Below the pieces are notes generated by a model that saw only the letters and a program-made list of their open reading frames with translations, made no database searches and was not told the origin of the DNA. The translations under genes were made by a program, and so were the position numbers. Positions 8,082 through 15,267 of a DNA stretch of 28,060 bases are shown here, piece by piece. This DNA is from Actinomycetes bacterium (GTDB taxonomy: Bacteria; Actinomycetota; Acidimicrobiia; Acidimicrobiales; Microtrichaceae). How positions within the stretch are numbered: the stretch's first letter is position 1; each line of letters begins with the position of its first letter. The stretch is taken from NCBI GenBank assembly GCA_023427825.1, contig JAEZAI010000363.1, forward strand, positions 1 through 28,060, in the 5' to 3' direction.

Positions 8082-9214
8082 CGGTGGGCAGCGAGCAGGG
8101 CTGCGAACTGCCGGGCGGCCGCGGCGCTCATGCCGGGGAGCAGGTGTTGGTAGGTGTGCATGGTGAACGCGACGTTGGCGTGGCCGAGGCGTTCGCTGAC
8201 GACCTTGACCGGTACGCCGTCCATGATCATCAGCGAGGCGTGGGTGTGGCGGAGATCGTGGAACCGGATCCTGGTGAGCTCGGGCAGTCCTCGTTGGATC
8301 CGGTGGAAGAGCTGGCTGATCGATTCGGGGTTCACGAACCGGCCGGTGGGGTTCACGAACATCCAGTCATCCGCGTCGTGGGGGAGTCCGTCGCGGGTGA
8401 GACGGCGGCGCCAGCGGCCGAGGATGTCCATGGTCTCGTCGTCGATGTCGATGCAGCGGCGGCTGGTGCGGGTCTTCACGGGGAATTCGACGGGCTGGCC
8501 GGCGATGCTCTGGATGGTGCGGCTGATCGAGAGGCGCTGGTTGGCCCGGTCGAGGTCTGACCACTTGAGCCCTCCGACCTCGCCACGGCGCATCCCGGTG
8601 TAGGCGGTGAGATGCAGCGCCGGGTAGAGCCGCTGGGGCCGCGCCGCGGGGAGGAAGGTGGCGAGCTCTTCGGCGCTCCAGGCCCGTGGGATCTTGCGGG
8701 TCGGGCGCTTGTGGCGGGCGTTGGTCGCGTGGGCGACGTTGGCGTCGGCGAGCTGGCGGCGCATGGCGAGGTCGAGCGAGGACCGGACGATCACGTGGAC
8801 CTCGTGCACGGTCTTGGGAGCGAGGCCGGTTCCGTGCCGGCCGCCGGTCGTGGCGAGTTGGTCGTAGAGGTCGTCGAGGTGATCGGCGCGGAGGCGACGG
8901 AGTGGGACGTGGCCAATGGAGGGGTTGACGTAGTTGTCGACCATCCACGAGTACCGGTACGACGTGGTGGCGCGGACGTGACGCCGTTTGGTCGGTAGCC
9001 AGGTGTCGGTGAGGAACTCGCCGAGGTGCACCGGTCCGCCTCGCAGCGGCGCGGCACCGGCCGCGTCAGCCTCGATTCGGGCGGCCATCTGTTCGGCCTC
9101 GTGGCGGTCGTGGCCGGCGGGATGCCAGCGTCGGCGTTCCTTGCCGGTGAGCGGGTCGAGGCCGTCGTATGCGACGACGTAGAAGCGGTCTTTGCGTTGG
9201 ATGATGTAAGCCAT
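8075..9214 (-). CDS. Tyrosine recombinase/integrase of element A
   Basis: A 379-residue site-specific recombinase. The N-terminal 50 residues form the AP2-like or arm-binding beta-sheet domain (YDGLDPLTGKERRRWHPAG). A SAM-like core-binding domain follows at about 62-160, with the catalytic domain from about 176. All catalytic positions are visible: Arg209 in TGMRRGE, Lys247, His319 and Arg322 in FHDLRHTH, His345 in LGHANV and the nucleophile Tyr355 in TYQH. The gene ends 140 bases from tRNA fragment copy 1 and reads towards it, the usual layout for elements integrated in tRNA 3' ends, so this enzyme presumably recombines the initiator tRNA site. It is clearly related along its length to the second integrase at 11971-13143. 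The start ATG lacks an obvious ribosome site; a GCCGAAG/CTTCGGC stem lies directly upstream. Confidence 0.93.
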   Translation of the reverse strand: MAYIIQRKDRFYVVAYDGLDPLTGKERRRWHPAGHDRHEAEQMAARIEADAAGAAPLRGGPVHLGEFLTDTWLPTKRRHVRATTSYRYSWMVDNYVNPSIGHVPLRRLRADHLDDLYDQLATTGGRHGTGLAPKTVHEVHVIVRSSLDLAMRRQLADANVAHATNARHKRPTRKIPRAWSAEELATFLPAARPQRLYPALHLTAYTGMRRGEVGGLKWSDLDRANQRLSISRTIQSIAGQPVEFPVKTRTSRRCIDIDDETMDILGRWRRRLTRDGLPHDADDWMFVNPTGRFVNPESISQLFHRIQRGLPELTRIRFHDLRHTHASLMIMDGVPVKVVSERLGHANVAFTMHTYQHLLPGMSAAAARQFAALLAAHRR

Positions 9215-9216
9215 CG

Positions 9217-9238
9217 CCGAAGCCTGATCACTTCGGCA
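9217..9238 (-). promoter_or_regulatory. Inverted repeat directly upstream of integrase A
   Basis: GCCGAAG (9217-9223) and CTTCGGC (9232-9238) are perfect 7-bp arms around an 8-base centre, only 2 bases before the integrase ATG. This could be an operator or a structured leader that limits translation. Only the repeat itself is observed. Confidence 0.4.
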
Positions 9239-9292
9239 CCAACCCGACGAGCCTCGGTCGGCACATCCTGGTGGCCGCTACCGTCGAGCCCG

Positions 9293-10687
9293 ATGCCAGC
9301 CCAGGGACCTGACGAAGTCGAGCCGATCGATGAGGTGGTCTCGCGGCTCGATGGCGCGGTGGCGCGGCGGCTGTTGGTGAGCGCGGCGGAGTGGCACGAG
9401 GACGTGGTGCGGGCGGTCCGCATGGCGGCTGCCGGTGAGAGTGAGCGGCTCGCGGTGTTGAAGGTGGCGGTCGATGAGGGCCTGCGCACCCGTCGCCACC
9501 TCGACTACTGGGGCTCGTCCGCGTGGGCGCGGGATGCGGCCCCGGTGGTGGGCGCACTCGCCGAGGAAGTGGCCTTCGCCCCGTCGGCGGAGCTGGTTGT
9601 CTTGTTGCAGCGGGCGGCGGGTCACCTGGTGAAGGTGATCCTGCGGGCCGACGACTCCGACGGGATGATCGGCGACCTGTGTCGTGACGTTCTCGAACTG
9701 CACCGTCGAGCCTGCACCGCGGGAGTTGCTGATCCGCAGAAGCTGGCGAAGTGGATGGTCAAGTTCGCGTTCGAAGACCAGGACTTCTTCGAGATCGACC
9801 CGGTCGCGTACGCCGAGGCGCTCGGGGACAAGGGCCTTGCCGTGTACCGGCGAGAGGTCGCCAAGCGATCCGATCCCGCGGGTGCCCCCGAGCATCGGAC
9901 GGAGACGCTGCGCGACTTCTACGGAGGCTTTCCGAGCTTCGCCGCCAAGTACGCAGCCGAACGCTTGGCCATCATCGACCGCGACGTCGACCGTCTCATC
10001 GAGTTGCTCGGCGGTGACCTGTCGTCGCCCCATCAGTACCAACGCGTCGCCGAGGCGATGGTCGAGCTCGGAGACACCGACGACGCCTTGCGCTGGGCGC
10101 ACCGTGGGATCGCCGAGACCTCCGGGTGGCAGGTGGCGAAGCTCTACGACCTGGCGGCCGACCTGCTCGCCGACGCGAACGACTTGGACGAGGTGGTGGG
10201 GCTCCGCCGTCACCACCATGAGCGGATGCCGTCGGCTTCCACCTATGCCAAGCTGCAGGCCGCAGCGGGCACAGTCGATGCCTGGGCGGCCGAGGTCGAT
10301 CGAGCCCGAGCGGTGTTGGCCGAACGTGATCCCGCCGGCTACATCGACGCCCTTCTCGCCGATGGCGAGGCAGACGAAGCATGGGCAGCGGCCGTCACTG
10401 GCGATCGCGAGATCCAGGCGTCGCAGTGGCTTCGACTGGCCGAGGCCCGTGAACCGACCGCACCCGGCGACGCGATGGCTGTCTACCTGCGCCTCGCGGA
10501 CGAGGTGCTCGTGCGGGCTGACAAACGTGCGTACCGCGATGCCGTTCGGCACCTCAAGGCAGCCCGTCGAGCAGCGACCGCAGACGATCGTGTCGACAGG
10601 TTCACCGAGCACCTCGGAGGTCTCCGGGAGCGCAACCGACGCCGTCCTTCCTTCATGGCCATGCTCGACAAGGCCGGGCTGGGTTGA
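9293..10687 (+). CDS. SWIM-zinc-finger-associated / DUF6880-like protein lacking the zinc finger
   Basis: A 464-residue soluble protein. I chose the ATG at 9293; the open frame extends upstream, but only antisense to the integrase. TACCGT at 9279-9284 ends 8 bases before this ATG and could be a -10 box of a nearly leaderless promoter. The segments RRHLDYWGSSAWA (about residue 70), ILRADDSDGMIGDL (about 115) and CTAGVADPQKLAKWM resemble the region after the zinc finger in actinobacterial SWIM proteins and the DUF6880 family. Helical-repeat-like stretches with Ala/Asp/Leu pattern follow (about 240-420). The tail ends RRPSFMAMLDKAGLG. No CxCx(n)CxH zinc motif is present, so the protein is either a natural stand-alone form or lost that part. 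Function unknown. As the main cargo of a small integrative element next to a toxin-antitoxin pair, a defence or maintenance role is a guess. Confidence 0.6.
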   Translation: MPAQGPDEVEPIDEVVSRLDGAVARRLLVSAAEWHEDVVRAVRMAAAGESERLAVLKVAVDEGLRTRRHLDYWGSSAWARDAAPVVGALAEEVAFAPSAELVVLLQRAAGHLVKVILRADDSDGMIGDLCRDVLELHRRACTAGVADPQKLAKWMVKFAFEDQDFFEIDPVAYAEALGDKGLAVYRREVAKRSDPAGAPEHRTETLRDFYGGFPSFAAKYAAERLAIIDRDVDRLIELLGGDLSSPHQYQRVAEAMVELGDTDDALRWAHRGIAETSGWQVAKLYDLAADLLADANDLDEVVGLRRHHHERMPSASTYAKLQAAAGTVDAWAAEVDRARAVLAERDPAGYIDALLADGEADEAWAAAVTGDREIQASQWLRLAEAREPTAPGDAMAVYLRLADEVLVRADKRAYRDAVRHLKAARRAATADDRVDRFTEHLGGLRERNRRRPSFMAMLDKAGLG

Positions 10688-10726
10688 CCCCTACCGTGAA
10701 TTCTGACCCGATGGGACAGGTGACCC

Positions 10727-10939
10727 ATGCAGGACCTTGATCTCGAAGCCGACCTGAACGCCCAGGACGACGAAGGTCTCGGCTGGTCGACCCTCGCGGA
10801 TGCCATCGCTCCCGACCGTGTCCGTCCCGGGGCCATGCTCCTTGCCGGCGACAGCCAGGCACGAGCAGTGGTCCGGGTGGTCGCCGTCGATGACAACGGT
10901 CAGGTCCACTTCGCCATCCTCCCCGGATCGGTTGCCTAG
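10727..10939 (+). CDS. Small conserved-looking protein with an in-frame amber stop near its end
   Basis: A 70-residue acidic protein beginning MQDLDLEADLNAQDDEGLGW, with VRPGAMLLAGDSQARAVVRV in the middle and DDNGQVHFAILPGSVA at the end. The pattern VRPGAxLLAG...VRVxxVDDxGQVHF looks like a small beta-barrel-like actinobacterial protein family, but I know no function for it. After the TAG at 10937-10939 the same frame continues as NRHLLAHRLEDR to a TGA at 10976-10978, which looks like the natural end of the protein. The TAG is therefore probably a recent nonsense change or a read-through site. An AGGTG lies just before the start. The gene follows the SWIM-associated-like gene by 39 bases and may be co-transcribed with it. 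Confidence 0.55.
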   Translation: MQDLDLEADLNAQDDEGLGWSTLADAIAPDRVRPGAMLLAGDSQARAVVRVVAVDDNGQVHFAILPGSVA

Positions 10940-11102
10940 AACCGCCACCTCCTCGCCCACAGACTCGAGGATCGGTGACGCCGTGACCTCCCTCTGGGGC
11001 GTCTCGGAGGTGCACGAAACCATCGCCGAGGTGTAGGCGAGAAGGGCAACCGTCAGGCCTCGGGTAGCCTTGTTGCCGAAGCATCCTGCGAAGGGAGAGG
11101 TC

Positions 11103-11267
11103 GTGTCGGACAACACCGCTAACCAGCGTCCTGCGCCGAGCGAGCCGACCACGATCGCCGAGGTGCTCCATGGCGGTCAGCCGATGGGCGACTTGCGCCG
11201 TTTCGTGATCGAGGACCTCACCCCCGAGGAAGAGGACGAGTTCTTCAGGATTCTCGAGGAAGCCTGA
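11103..11267 (+). CDS. Antitoxin-like small protein of a VapBC-type pair
   Basis: A 54-residue protein starting at GTG 11103 behind GGGAGAGG. It reads MSDNTANQRPAPSEPTTIAE at the start, then DLRRFVIEDLTPEEEDEFFR and ends ILEEA. The acidic C-terminal helix resembles toxin-wrapping tails of small antitoxins. No ribbon-helix-helix or AbrB DNA-binding domain can be made out, so assignment rests mainly on position: it ends 3 bases before a PIN-domain gene on the same strand. A start further upstream at 11070 is possible but has no ribosome site. Confidence 0.6.
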   Translation: MSDNTANQRPAPSEPTTIAEVLHGGQPMGDLRRFVIEDLTPEEEDEFFRILEEA

Positions 11268-11270
11268 TCG

Positions 11271-11690
11271 GTGTCAGCCGAGGTCGTCGTGGACACGATG
11301 ATCGCGAGCGCCTGGCTCGGAGTGAGAAGTACGACACGGCGCGCCCGGTGGGAACCGTTGCTGGTCAAGTCGATCTGGGTTCTGCCCTTCACCGTCGTGG
11401 CCGAGATGCGCTTCGGCGCTGAGGTTGCGGGCTGGGGCGCCCGGCGACGCGGGGTCCTCGATCGCCTCGTCGCCTCCTCCCGGGTGATGCCTCCACTCGC
11501 CGAGGTGACCGACGCGTACGTCGACCTGAGGACCTGGTGCGTCCACAACGGCCACGGCCTCGGAGCCAAGGACCACGAAGCAGACCGATGGGTAGCCGCA
11601 GTCGCCCTCGCCGCCAAGCTTCCCCTCGCCAGCGAGGACGCCATCTTCGACGGGATCCCTCACCTCCAGCGAGCGGAGCCAACCACGTGA
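11271..11690 (+). CDS. PIN-domain ribonuclease toxin (VapC-like)
   Basis: A 139-residue protein starting at GTG 11271, 3 bases after the small antitoxin-like gene. It shows the PIN-domain acidic residues in order: Asp8 in VVVDTMIAS, Glu45 in FTVVAEMRFG, Asp105 in ADRWVAAVAL, and Asp123/Asp127 in SEDAIFDGIP. PIN toxins of this size cleave RNA with Mg2+ or Mn2+ when not bound by their antitoxin. The pair sits directly before the right end of element A, a common place for stabilising modules on integrative elements, so it probably helps keep the element in the population. The length is normal for VapC and all key residues are intact. Confidence 0.85.
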   Translation: MSAEVVVDTMIASAWLGVRSTTRRARWEPLLVKSIWVLPFTVVAEMRFGAEVAGWGARRRGVLDRLVASSRVMPPLAEVTDAYVDLRTWCVHNGHGLGAKDHEADRWVAAVALAAKLPLASEDAIFDGIPHLQRAEPTT

Positions 11691-11705
11691 CCACGGCCGC
11701 ACCTC

Positions 11706-11811
11706 CTTCTACACTCGCTTCTACACCGCGGGCCGGGTCTCCTGGTCCGCAGTGGTACGGACTGGTCACGTCGAATGGGCGAAACCCCACCTCAGAGGTA
11801 CTGGAAGGTAC
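11706..11811 (+). repeat. Right-end signature E2: 12-bp repeat pair and phased GGTAC motifs
   Basis: CTTCTACACTCG (11706-11717) is followed directly by CTTCTACACCGC (11718-11729), a pair with a period of 12. GTGGTACGG follows at 11752-11760. Two more GGTAC motifs start at 11797 and 11807, exactly 10 bases apart, about 30-40 bases before the tRNA fragment. These are candidate binding sites for the integrase or a helper protein. Confidence 0.5.
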
Positions 11812-11838
11812 GGAACGGGTCGGTAGAGAAGGCCGAGG

Positions 11839-11882
11839 CTCATAACCCGAAGGTCGCAGGTTCAAATCCTGCCCCGCCACCA
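11839..11882 (+). repeat. Attachment-site copy 2: 3' half of initiator tRNA-fMet with one C missing
   Basis: Same order as copy 1 (anticodon loop CTCATAA, CCCGA, T arm, acceptor strand, ACCA), but the C-run after CCTG has four C instead of five, so either the last T-stem base or one acceptor base is lost. The preceding bases (GCCGAGG) do not form the 5' anticodon stem. It is the junction between element A and element B; integrase B lies 88 bases downstream. Confidence 0.85.
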
Positions 11883-11893
11883 ACTTGTGAGTG

Positions 11894-11920
11894 AAGGCCC
11901 AGGTCAGAGACCTGGGCCTT
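11894..11920 (+). terminator. Hairpin terminator after tRNA fragment copy 2
   Basis: AAGGCCCAGGTC (11894-11905) pairs perfectly with GACCTGGGCCTT (11909-11920) over a 3-base loop. It begins 11 bases after CCA. The stem sequence is unrelated to the hairpins after copies 1 and 3. Confidence 0.7.
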
Positions 11921-11954
11921 GCTCGTTGCTTGGGCCTTCTACCGGGTTCCGGGG

Positions 11955-11978
11955 GTGTTATCCCGGGTGTTCAACCGG
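11955..11978. repeat. Left-end repeat pair of element B
   Basis: GTGTTATCCCGG (11955-11966) and GTGTTCAACCGG (11967-11978) have a period of 12 and four mismatches in the centre. They lie between tRNA copy 2 and integrase B and overlap its stop codon, like the left-end repeats of element A. The TCTAC core is degenerate here; an intact TTCTACCGGG stands at 11937-11946. Confidence 0.4.
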
Positions 11979-13143
11979 CTTTCACGATCTTGGGGTTTCC
12001 GCCGGCCCCGCCAGGGCTGAGGAGTGCTTCGAAAGTACGGGCCGCGTCAGCGCCCATGCTGGGGAAGGTGTGCTGGTAGGTCTCGACGGTGAACACGAAC
12101 TGGGCATGGCCCAGCCGTTCGGACACGACCTTCGGGTTGATGCCAGCGGCGAGGAGCAGGCTGCCGTGGGTGTGGCGTAGGTCGTGGAGCCGAATGACCG
12201 GCACGGGGGCACGGCGCACGATGCGGTCGAAGGTTTGGCTCAGCGAGTGCGGGTGGACGCGTCCACCGCCCGCGGTCGTGAACATCCAGTCGGGATCCTT
12301 GACGCCGGTGGCGGTGTACTCGACGGCCTGGAGTGCCCGCCATCCGGCGAGGACGGTGAGGGTGGTGGGGTCGAGGTCGATGCAACGGCGGGAGTTGGCG
12401 GTCTTGCCGCGCGTTTCGTGGAGCTCGTAGCCGACGGCGACGAGCCCGCGGTTGATCGACAGGCGGGCGTGCTTGAGGTCGAGGTCGCTCCAGCACAGGC
12501 CGAGCAGTTCGCTGCGCCGCAGACCGGTGTTGGCCGACAGCCACAGGGCGGGGAACAACCGGTGTCCGGCCGCAGCCCGCAGGAACGCTTGGAGCTCCTC
12601 GGAGGTCCAAGCGTGCTGTTCGATACTGGGTATGGCCCGCAGCCTGGGCGCTGAGGCGGCGAGGGCGACGTTGCGGTTCACTAGTCCCCGTCGAACGGCG
12701 TGGTCGAGCGCTCCGCGGACGATCAGGTGCACCTCATAGACGGTCTTCGGTGAAAGGGGCCGGGTGCCGTCGCTCGGGTGCAGCAACGAGTCGTAGAGCC
12801 GTTCGAGGTCCTGGGGGCGGAGTCGGCGGAGCCGCTTGCGACCGAGCGTCGGCAGGATGTGTCGCCGGGTCTTGTGGACGTAGCTGCGATGTGTGCTCAC
12901 CTTCAGCTCGAGACCCTTGGCCGGGAGCCAGCGGCTGGTGAGATAGGCGCCGAAGGTCAGCGACCGGACCTCATCGTTCCGTCCATCGCGCTCTACCGCG
13001 AGGCGGGCGACGAGCGTTTCGGCCTCGCTGCGGTCAGTGCCGGCGGGATGCCAGCTGCGCCGTTCCTTGCCGGTGACGGGATCGAGTCCTTCGTAGATGA
13101 CCGCGTAGTACCGGTCCCGCTTGCGGGCGACGTGTCCTTGCAT
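11971..13143 (-). CDS. Tyrosine recombinase/integrase of element B
   Basis: A 390-residue integrase. The ATG at 13141-13143 is chosen because GAGGAG lies 8 bases before it and the N-terminus then aligns with integrase A (both YxGLDPxTGKERRxWHPAG). The longer open frame upstream runs through the 12-base repeat and looks non-coding. The domain order is arm-binding (1-50), core-binding (about 62-165) and catalytic (from about 178). Catalytic residues are Arg209 in TGLRRSE, Lys247 in RGKTANS, His320 and Arg323 in LHDLRHTH, His346 in LGHAQF and Tyr356 in TYQH. All are intact, so the enzyme may be active. It reads towards tRNA fragment copy 2, as expected for an element using the initiator tRNA 3' end as its site. 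The C-terminal tail (GGAGGNPKIVKAG) extends beyond that of integrase A. Confidence 0.93.
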   Translation of the reverse strand: MQGHVARKRDRYYAVIYEGLDPVTGKERRSWHPAGTDRSEAETLVARLAVERDGRNDEVRSLTFGAYLTSRWLPAKGLELKVSTHRSYVHKTRRHILPTLGRKRLRRLRPQDLERLYDSLLHPSDGTRPLSPKTVYEVHLIVRGALDHAVRRGLVNRNVALAASAPRLRAIPSIEQHAWTSEELQAFLRAAAGHRLFPALWLSANTGLRRSELLGLCWSDLDLKHARLSINRGLVAVGYELHETRGKTANSRRCIDLDPTTLTVLAGWRALQAVEYTATGVKDPDWMFTTAGGGRVHPHSLSQTFDRIVRRAPVPVIRLHDLRHTHGSLLLAAGINPKVVSERLGHAQFVFTVETYQHTFPSMGADAARTFEALLSPGGAGGNPKIVKAG

Positions 13144-13186
13144 GGCAGGAGCTCCTCGTTCTGCCGGATCCGGGCGGTCCGGACCC

Positions 13187-13210
13187 CGGTAGAACGATCG
13201 GTAGAACCAT
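13187..13210 (-). promoter_or_regulatory. 12-bp repeat pair upstream of integrase B
   Basis: CGGTAGAACGAT (13187-13198) and CGGTAGAACCAT (13199-13210) form a tandem pair with one mismatch. Read on the minus strand each contains GTTCTACCG, the same core as the element-end repeats. It lies 43 bases upstream of the integrase start, so binding here could autoregulate the integrase. This role is inferred. Confidence 0.5.
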
Positions 13211-13330
13211 CGCGACCCCATGTCGAGAGGCAACGATGGGTTCACGTCAACCGGCGGGTGGGACGTGCGAATGCGAGGTTGCGCAGCGGTAGAACGCGCT
13301 TTGCCGCATGCGCAGTCGGAGGCGGTCCCG

Positions 13331-14026
13331 TTAGAGCGGCGCGGCGTCCCGGTCTGTGGTTGGGTGGAGCGCTCCGTCGGCCAGGCGCAGGGCATGGTCT
13401 GGGTCGCGGAGCTGGTGGGGAGCGTGGGTGACCACGACGGTCGCGGTTTGTCGGGTGGTGGTGAGCTCGGCGAGGAGAGCCATGATCTCCCGCCCGCGGG
13501 CTTCGTCGAGTGCTGCGGTGGGTTCGTCGGCGAGCACGACTGAGGGGTTGCCCATGAGTGCTCGGGCGATGGCGACGCGTTGGCGTTCGCCGCCGGAGAG
13601 CTGTCCGGGTCGGTGGTGGAGCCGGTCGCTGAGCCCGACGGTGTCGAGCAGGTGGCGGGCCTGGTCGCGGTCGTCGGTGGTGATCTTGCCGTCGAGGTGG
13701 GCGACGAGTTCGAGCTGTTGGATGGCGGTGAGGGATGGGAAGAGGTTGGCGCTCTGGAAGATGAGGCCGATGTGGTCGCGTCGGACGGTCGCTCGGCGCC
13801 GGTCGGGTGCTTCAGAGAGGTCCTCGCCGTCGATGAGGACCTGCCCCTGGTCGGGTCGGCGCAGGAGGCCGGCGACGGCGACGAGGGTGGACTTGCCGGA
13901 CCCGGACACGCCGGTGACCGCGATGAGCTCGCCGGGTCCGACGGCGAGTGTGGTGTCGTTGAGGATCGTGAGCCGGTCGGGGCCGTCGGTGACGGTGACG
14001 TTGATGTCCTGTAGTTGGAGTGTCAT
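13331..14026 (-). CDS. ABC transporter ATP-binding protein (MacB/LolD type)
   Basis: A 231-residue ATPase. Walker A is GVSGSGKST (39-47), the Q-loop is Gln91 in IFQSANLF, the signature is LSGGERQR (143-150), Walker B is VVLADEPT with Asp167 and Glu168, the D-loop is AALDEA, and the H-loop is His201 in VTHAP. All ATPase elements are intact. The length and the SGSGKST...FQSANLFPSLTA pattern place it with the MacB/LolD/FtsE-like group that works with FtsX-type permeases in export, lipoprotein transport or antimicrobial-peptide handling rather than nutrient uptake. The permease is encoded 6 bases upstream on the same strand, so the two form an operon with the permease gene first. The divergently encoded two-component system next to it probably controls this transporter. 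Confidence 0.93.
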   Translation of the reverse strand: MTLQLQDINVTVTDGPDRLTILNDTTLAVGPGELIAVTGVSGSGKSTLVAVAGLLRRPDQGQVLIDGEDLSEAPDRRRATVRRDHIGLIFQSANLFPSLTAIQQLELVAHLDGKITTDDRDQARHLLDTVGLSDRLHHRPGQLSGGERQRVAIARALMGNPSVVLADEPTAALDEARGREIMALLAELTTTRQTATVVVTHAPHQLRDPDHALRLADGALHPTTDRDAAPL

Positions 14027-14032
14027 GGGTCC

Positions 14033-15115
14033 TCAGGGCTGGGAGGTGAGGGCGAGGGCGGGATCGACGCGGGTGATGCGTCGGAGGGCGACGAGGCTTC
14101 CGAGCATCCCGGCGACGATGAGCAGGGCGGCGGAGGAGATCAGTGATCCGGCTTCGAGTCGGAACGGCACCTCGCCACCGATGAGCGATCCGGCTCCGAC
14201 GGCGACGGCCATCCCGAGCGCGGTGGCGGTGGCGAGGATGATTGCGAGCTGGCCGAGCGCGTCTCGCACGACGTAGGTCGTTGAGGCGCCGAGTGCCTTC
14301 AACAGCCCGATCTGGTGGGTGCGTTGCACGGTCCAGACGGTGAAGAACGCGCCGACCACCAGCGCGGAGATGACGACGAGGAAGGTCCGGATCAGTGACA
14401 TGGTGGCGCTCTCGGCGGCGAACCCCGGTGAGCCGTCGTAGGCGCCGGTCTTGGTGTACAGGTCCATGCCGTTCTGCTCGGCGATGGCTGCTAGATCGAC
14501 CTCCCCGGGGTCGCGCAGCGCGACGGCGTTGAACCGGTCGCGGTGGTTCTCCCCGTAGACCAGGGTTTGCCAGGTCTCCAGCGAGGTGAACGCGATCGAC
14601 ACGTGACCGTAGGAGCCGCCATAGGTGAAGCCCAGCACCGGGAGCTCAATGTCGGGCCCAACCACGGTCAGCTCGTCACCGACCTCGATGCCTTCGTCGG
14701 CGAACGCGTCGCTGAGCACCAAACCCCCTGCTTCGAGCGCGTCGTCGCCTCGTTCGTCCGCGGCGAGGAAGCTTCCCGGTGGGGTTCCGAGCAATGCCAG
14801 GTCGACCGTTGCGCCGTCGGGGGTGCGGGCGTTGAAGAACGACAGTCCGACCGGCACCGCATCGTCTCCGAGACGGTCCTGCCAGGGTACGAGCGCGTCG
14901 GGGCCGAGACTGGACCGGCTGAACTCTGAACCTGACCCGTCCTGGAACGCCAAGTGGGTCAGAGGGAGCCGGCGCAGCCCGGAGATGCCGTCATCGACGA
15001 GCCCAGTCGCCAAGCCCGACAGCAAGCCCGCCAGCAGCGACACCAGCGCGATGACCGCACCGACGAGCGCGAATCGACCACGGGCGACGAGGAGATCTCG
15101 CAGGGCGAGGTACAC
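14033..15115 (-). CDS. ABC transporter permease (FtsX/DevC-like)
   Basis: A 360-residue permease starting at GTG (15113-15115) with AAAGG upstream. It has one N-terminal membrane segment (about 18-40, VGAVIALVSLLAGLLSGLA), a large extracellular region (about 45-235) of MacB-PCD-like character, and three C-terminal segments: LVVISALVVGAFFTVWTV (about 243-260), LAIILATATALGMAVAVGAG (about 288-307) and LISSAALLIVAGMLGSLVAL (about 324-343). The sequence QIGLLKALGAS between them is the typical FtsX coupling motif contacting the ATPase. This is the 4-TM arrangement of DevC/MacB-like exporters. It is first in a two-gene operon with the ATPase; no accessory membrane-fusion protein is encoded here. 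The substrate is unknown. Confidence 0.88.
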   Translation of the reverse strand: MYLALRDLLVARGRFALVGAVIALVSLLAGLLSGLATGLVDDGISGLRRLPLTHLAFQDGSGSEFSRSSLGPDALVPWQDRLGDDAVPVGLSFFNARTPDGATVDLALLGTPPGSFLAADERGDDALEAGGLVLSDAFADEGIEVGDELTVVGPDIELPVLGFTYGGSYGHVSIAFTSLETWQTLVYGENHRDRFNAVALRDPGEVDLAAIAEQNGMDLYTKTGAYDGSPGFAAESATMSLIRTFLVVISALVVGAFFTVWTVQRTHQIGLLKALGASTTYVVRDALGQLAIILATATALGMAVAVGAGSLIGGEVPFRLEAGSLISSAALLIVAGMLGSLVALRRITRVDPALALTSQP

Positions 15116-15181
15116 GGGCGGACCTTTCAGCGATGGGACGAAACGTCCAGGGCATCGTGGCGTCGACCGGGGCAGATCGAC

Positions 15182-15222
15182 ATCATCCTGGGTGTTGGTC
15201 GCGAACCATCCGAAAGGATGAT
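15182..15222. promoter_or_regulatory. Inverted repeat in the divergent ABC / two-component intergenic region
   Basis: ATCATCCT (15182-15189) and AGGATGAT (15215-15222) are perfect arms 25 bases apart, midway between the two divergent start codons. A response-regulator binding site is possible. A TAGGCT at 15255-15260 ends 7 bases before the histidine-kinase GTG and would fit a -10 box of a leaderless transcript. Confidence 0.35.
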
Positions 15223-15267
15223 CCCGCCGAGCCCGTGCGCGGCTGGACCATTCCTAGGCTGGCTGAG

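Larger units (their letters stand above)
7891..11838. mobile_element. Integrative element A (about 3.95 kb) between tRNA-fMet fragment copies 1 and 2
   Basis: The unit is bounded by direct repeats of the tRNA-fMet 3' half. It contains a tyrosine integrase next to the left repeat, a SWIM-associated-like gene, a small gene, a VapBC-like pair and a right-end signature. No replication, conjugation or phage structural genes are seen, so it would need help to move or is a residual cassette. The limits are inferred from the repeats. Confidence 0.7.

Noticed and set aside
9026..9292. An N-terminal extension of the SWIM-associated-like protein overlapping integrase A
   Set aside because: It is antisense to a well-supported integrase coding region. 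The ATG at 9293 lies in free sequence behind a -10-like box.
10691..11152. A minus-strand protein of about 150 residues opposite the small gene and antitoxin
   Set aside because: It covers several better supported plus-strand signals and has no recognisable fold or ribosome site.
13144..13395. A longer integrase B starting up to 84 residues upstream
   Set aside because: The added residues are low-complexity, run through the 12-base repeats, and have no counterpart in integrase A. A GAGGAG site supports the start at 13143.
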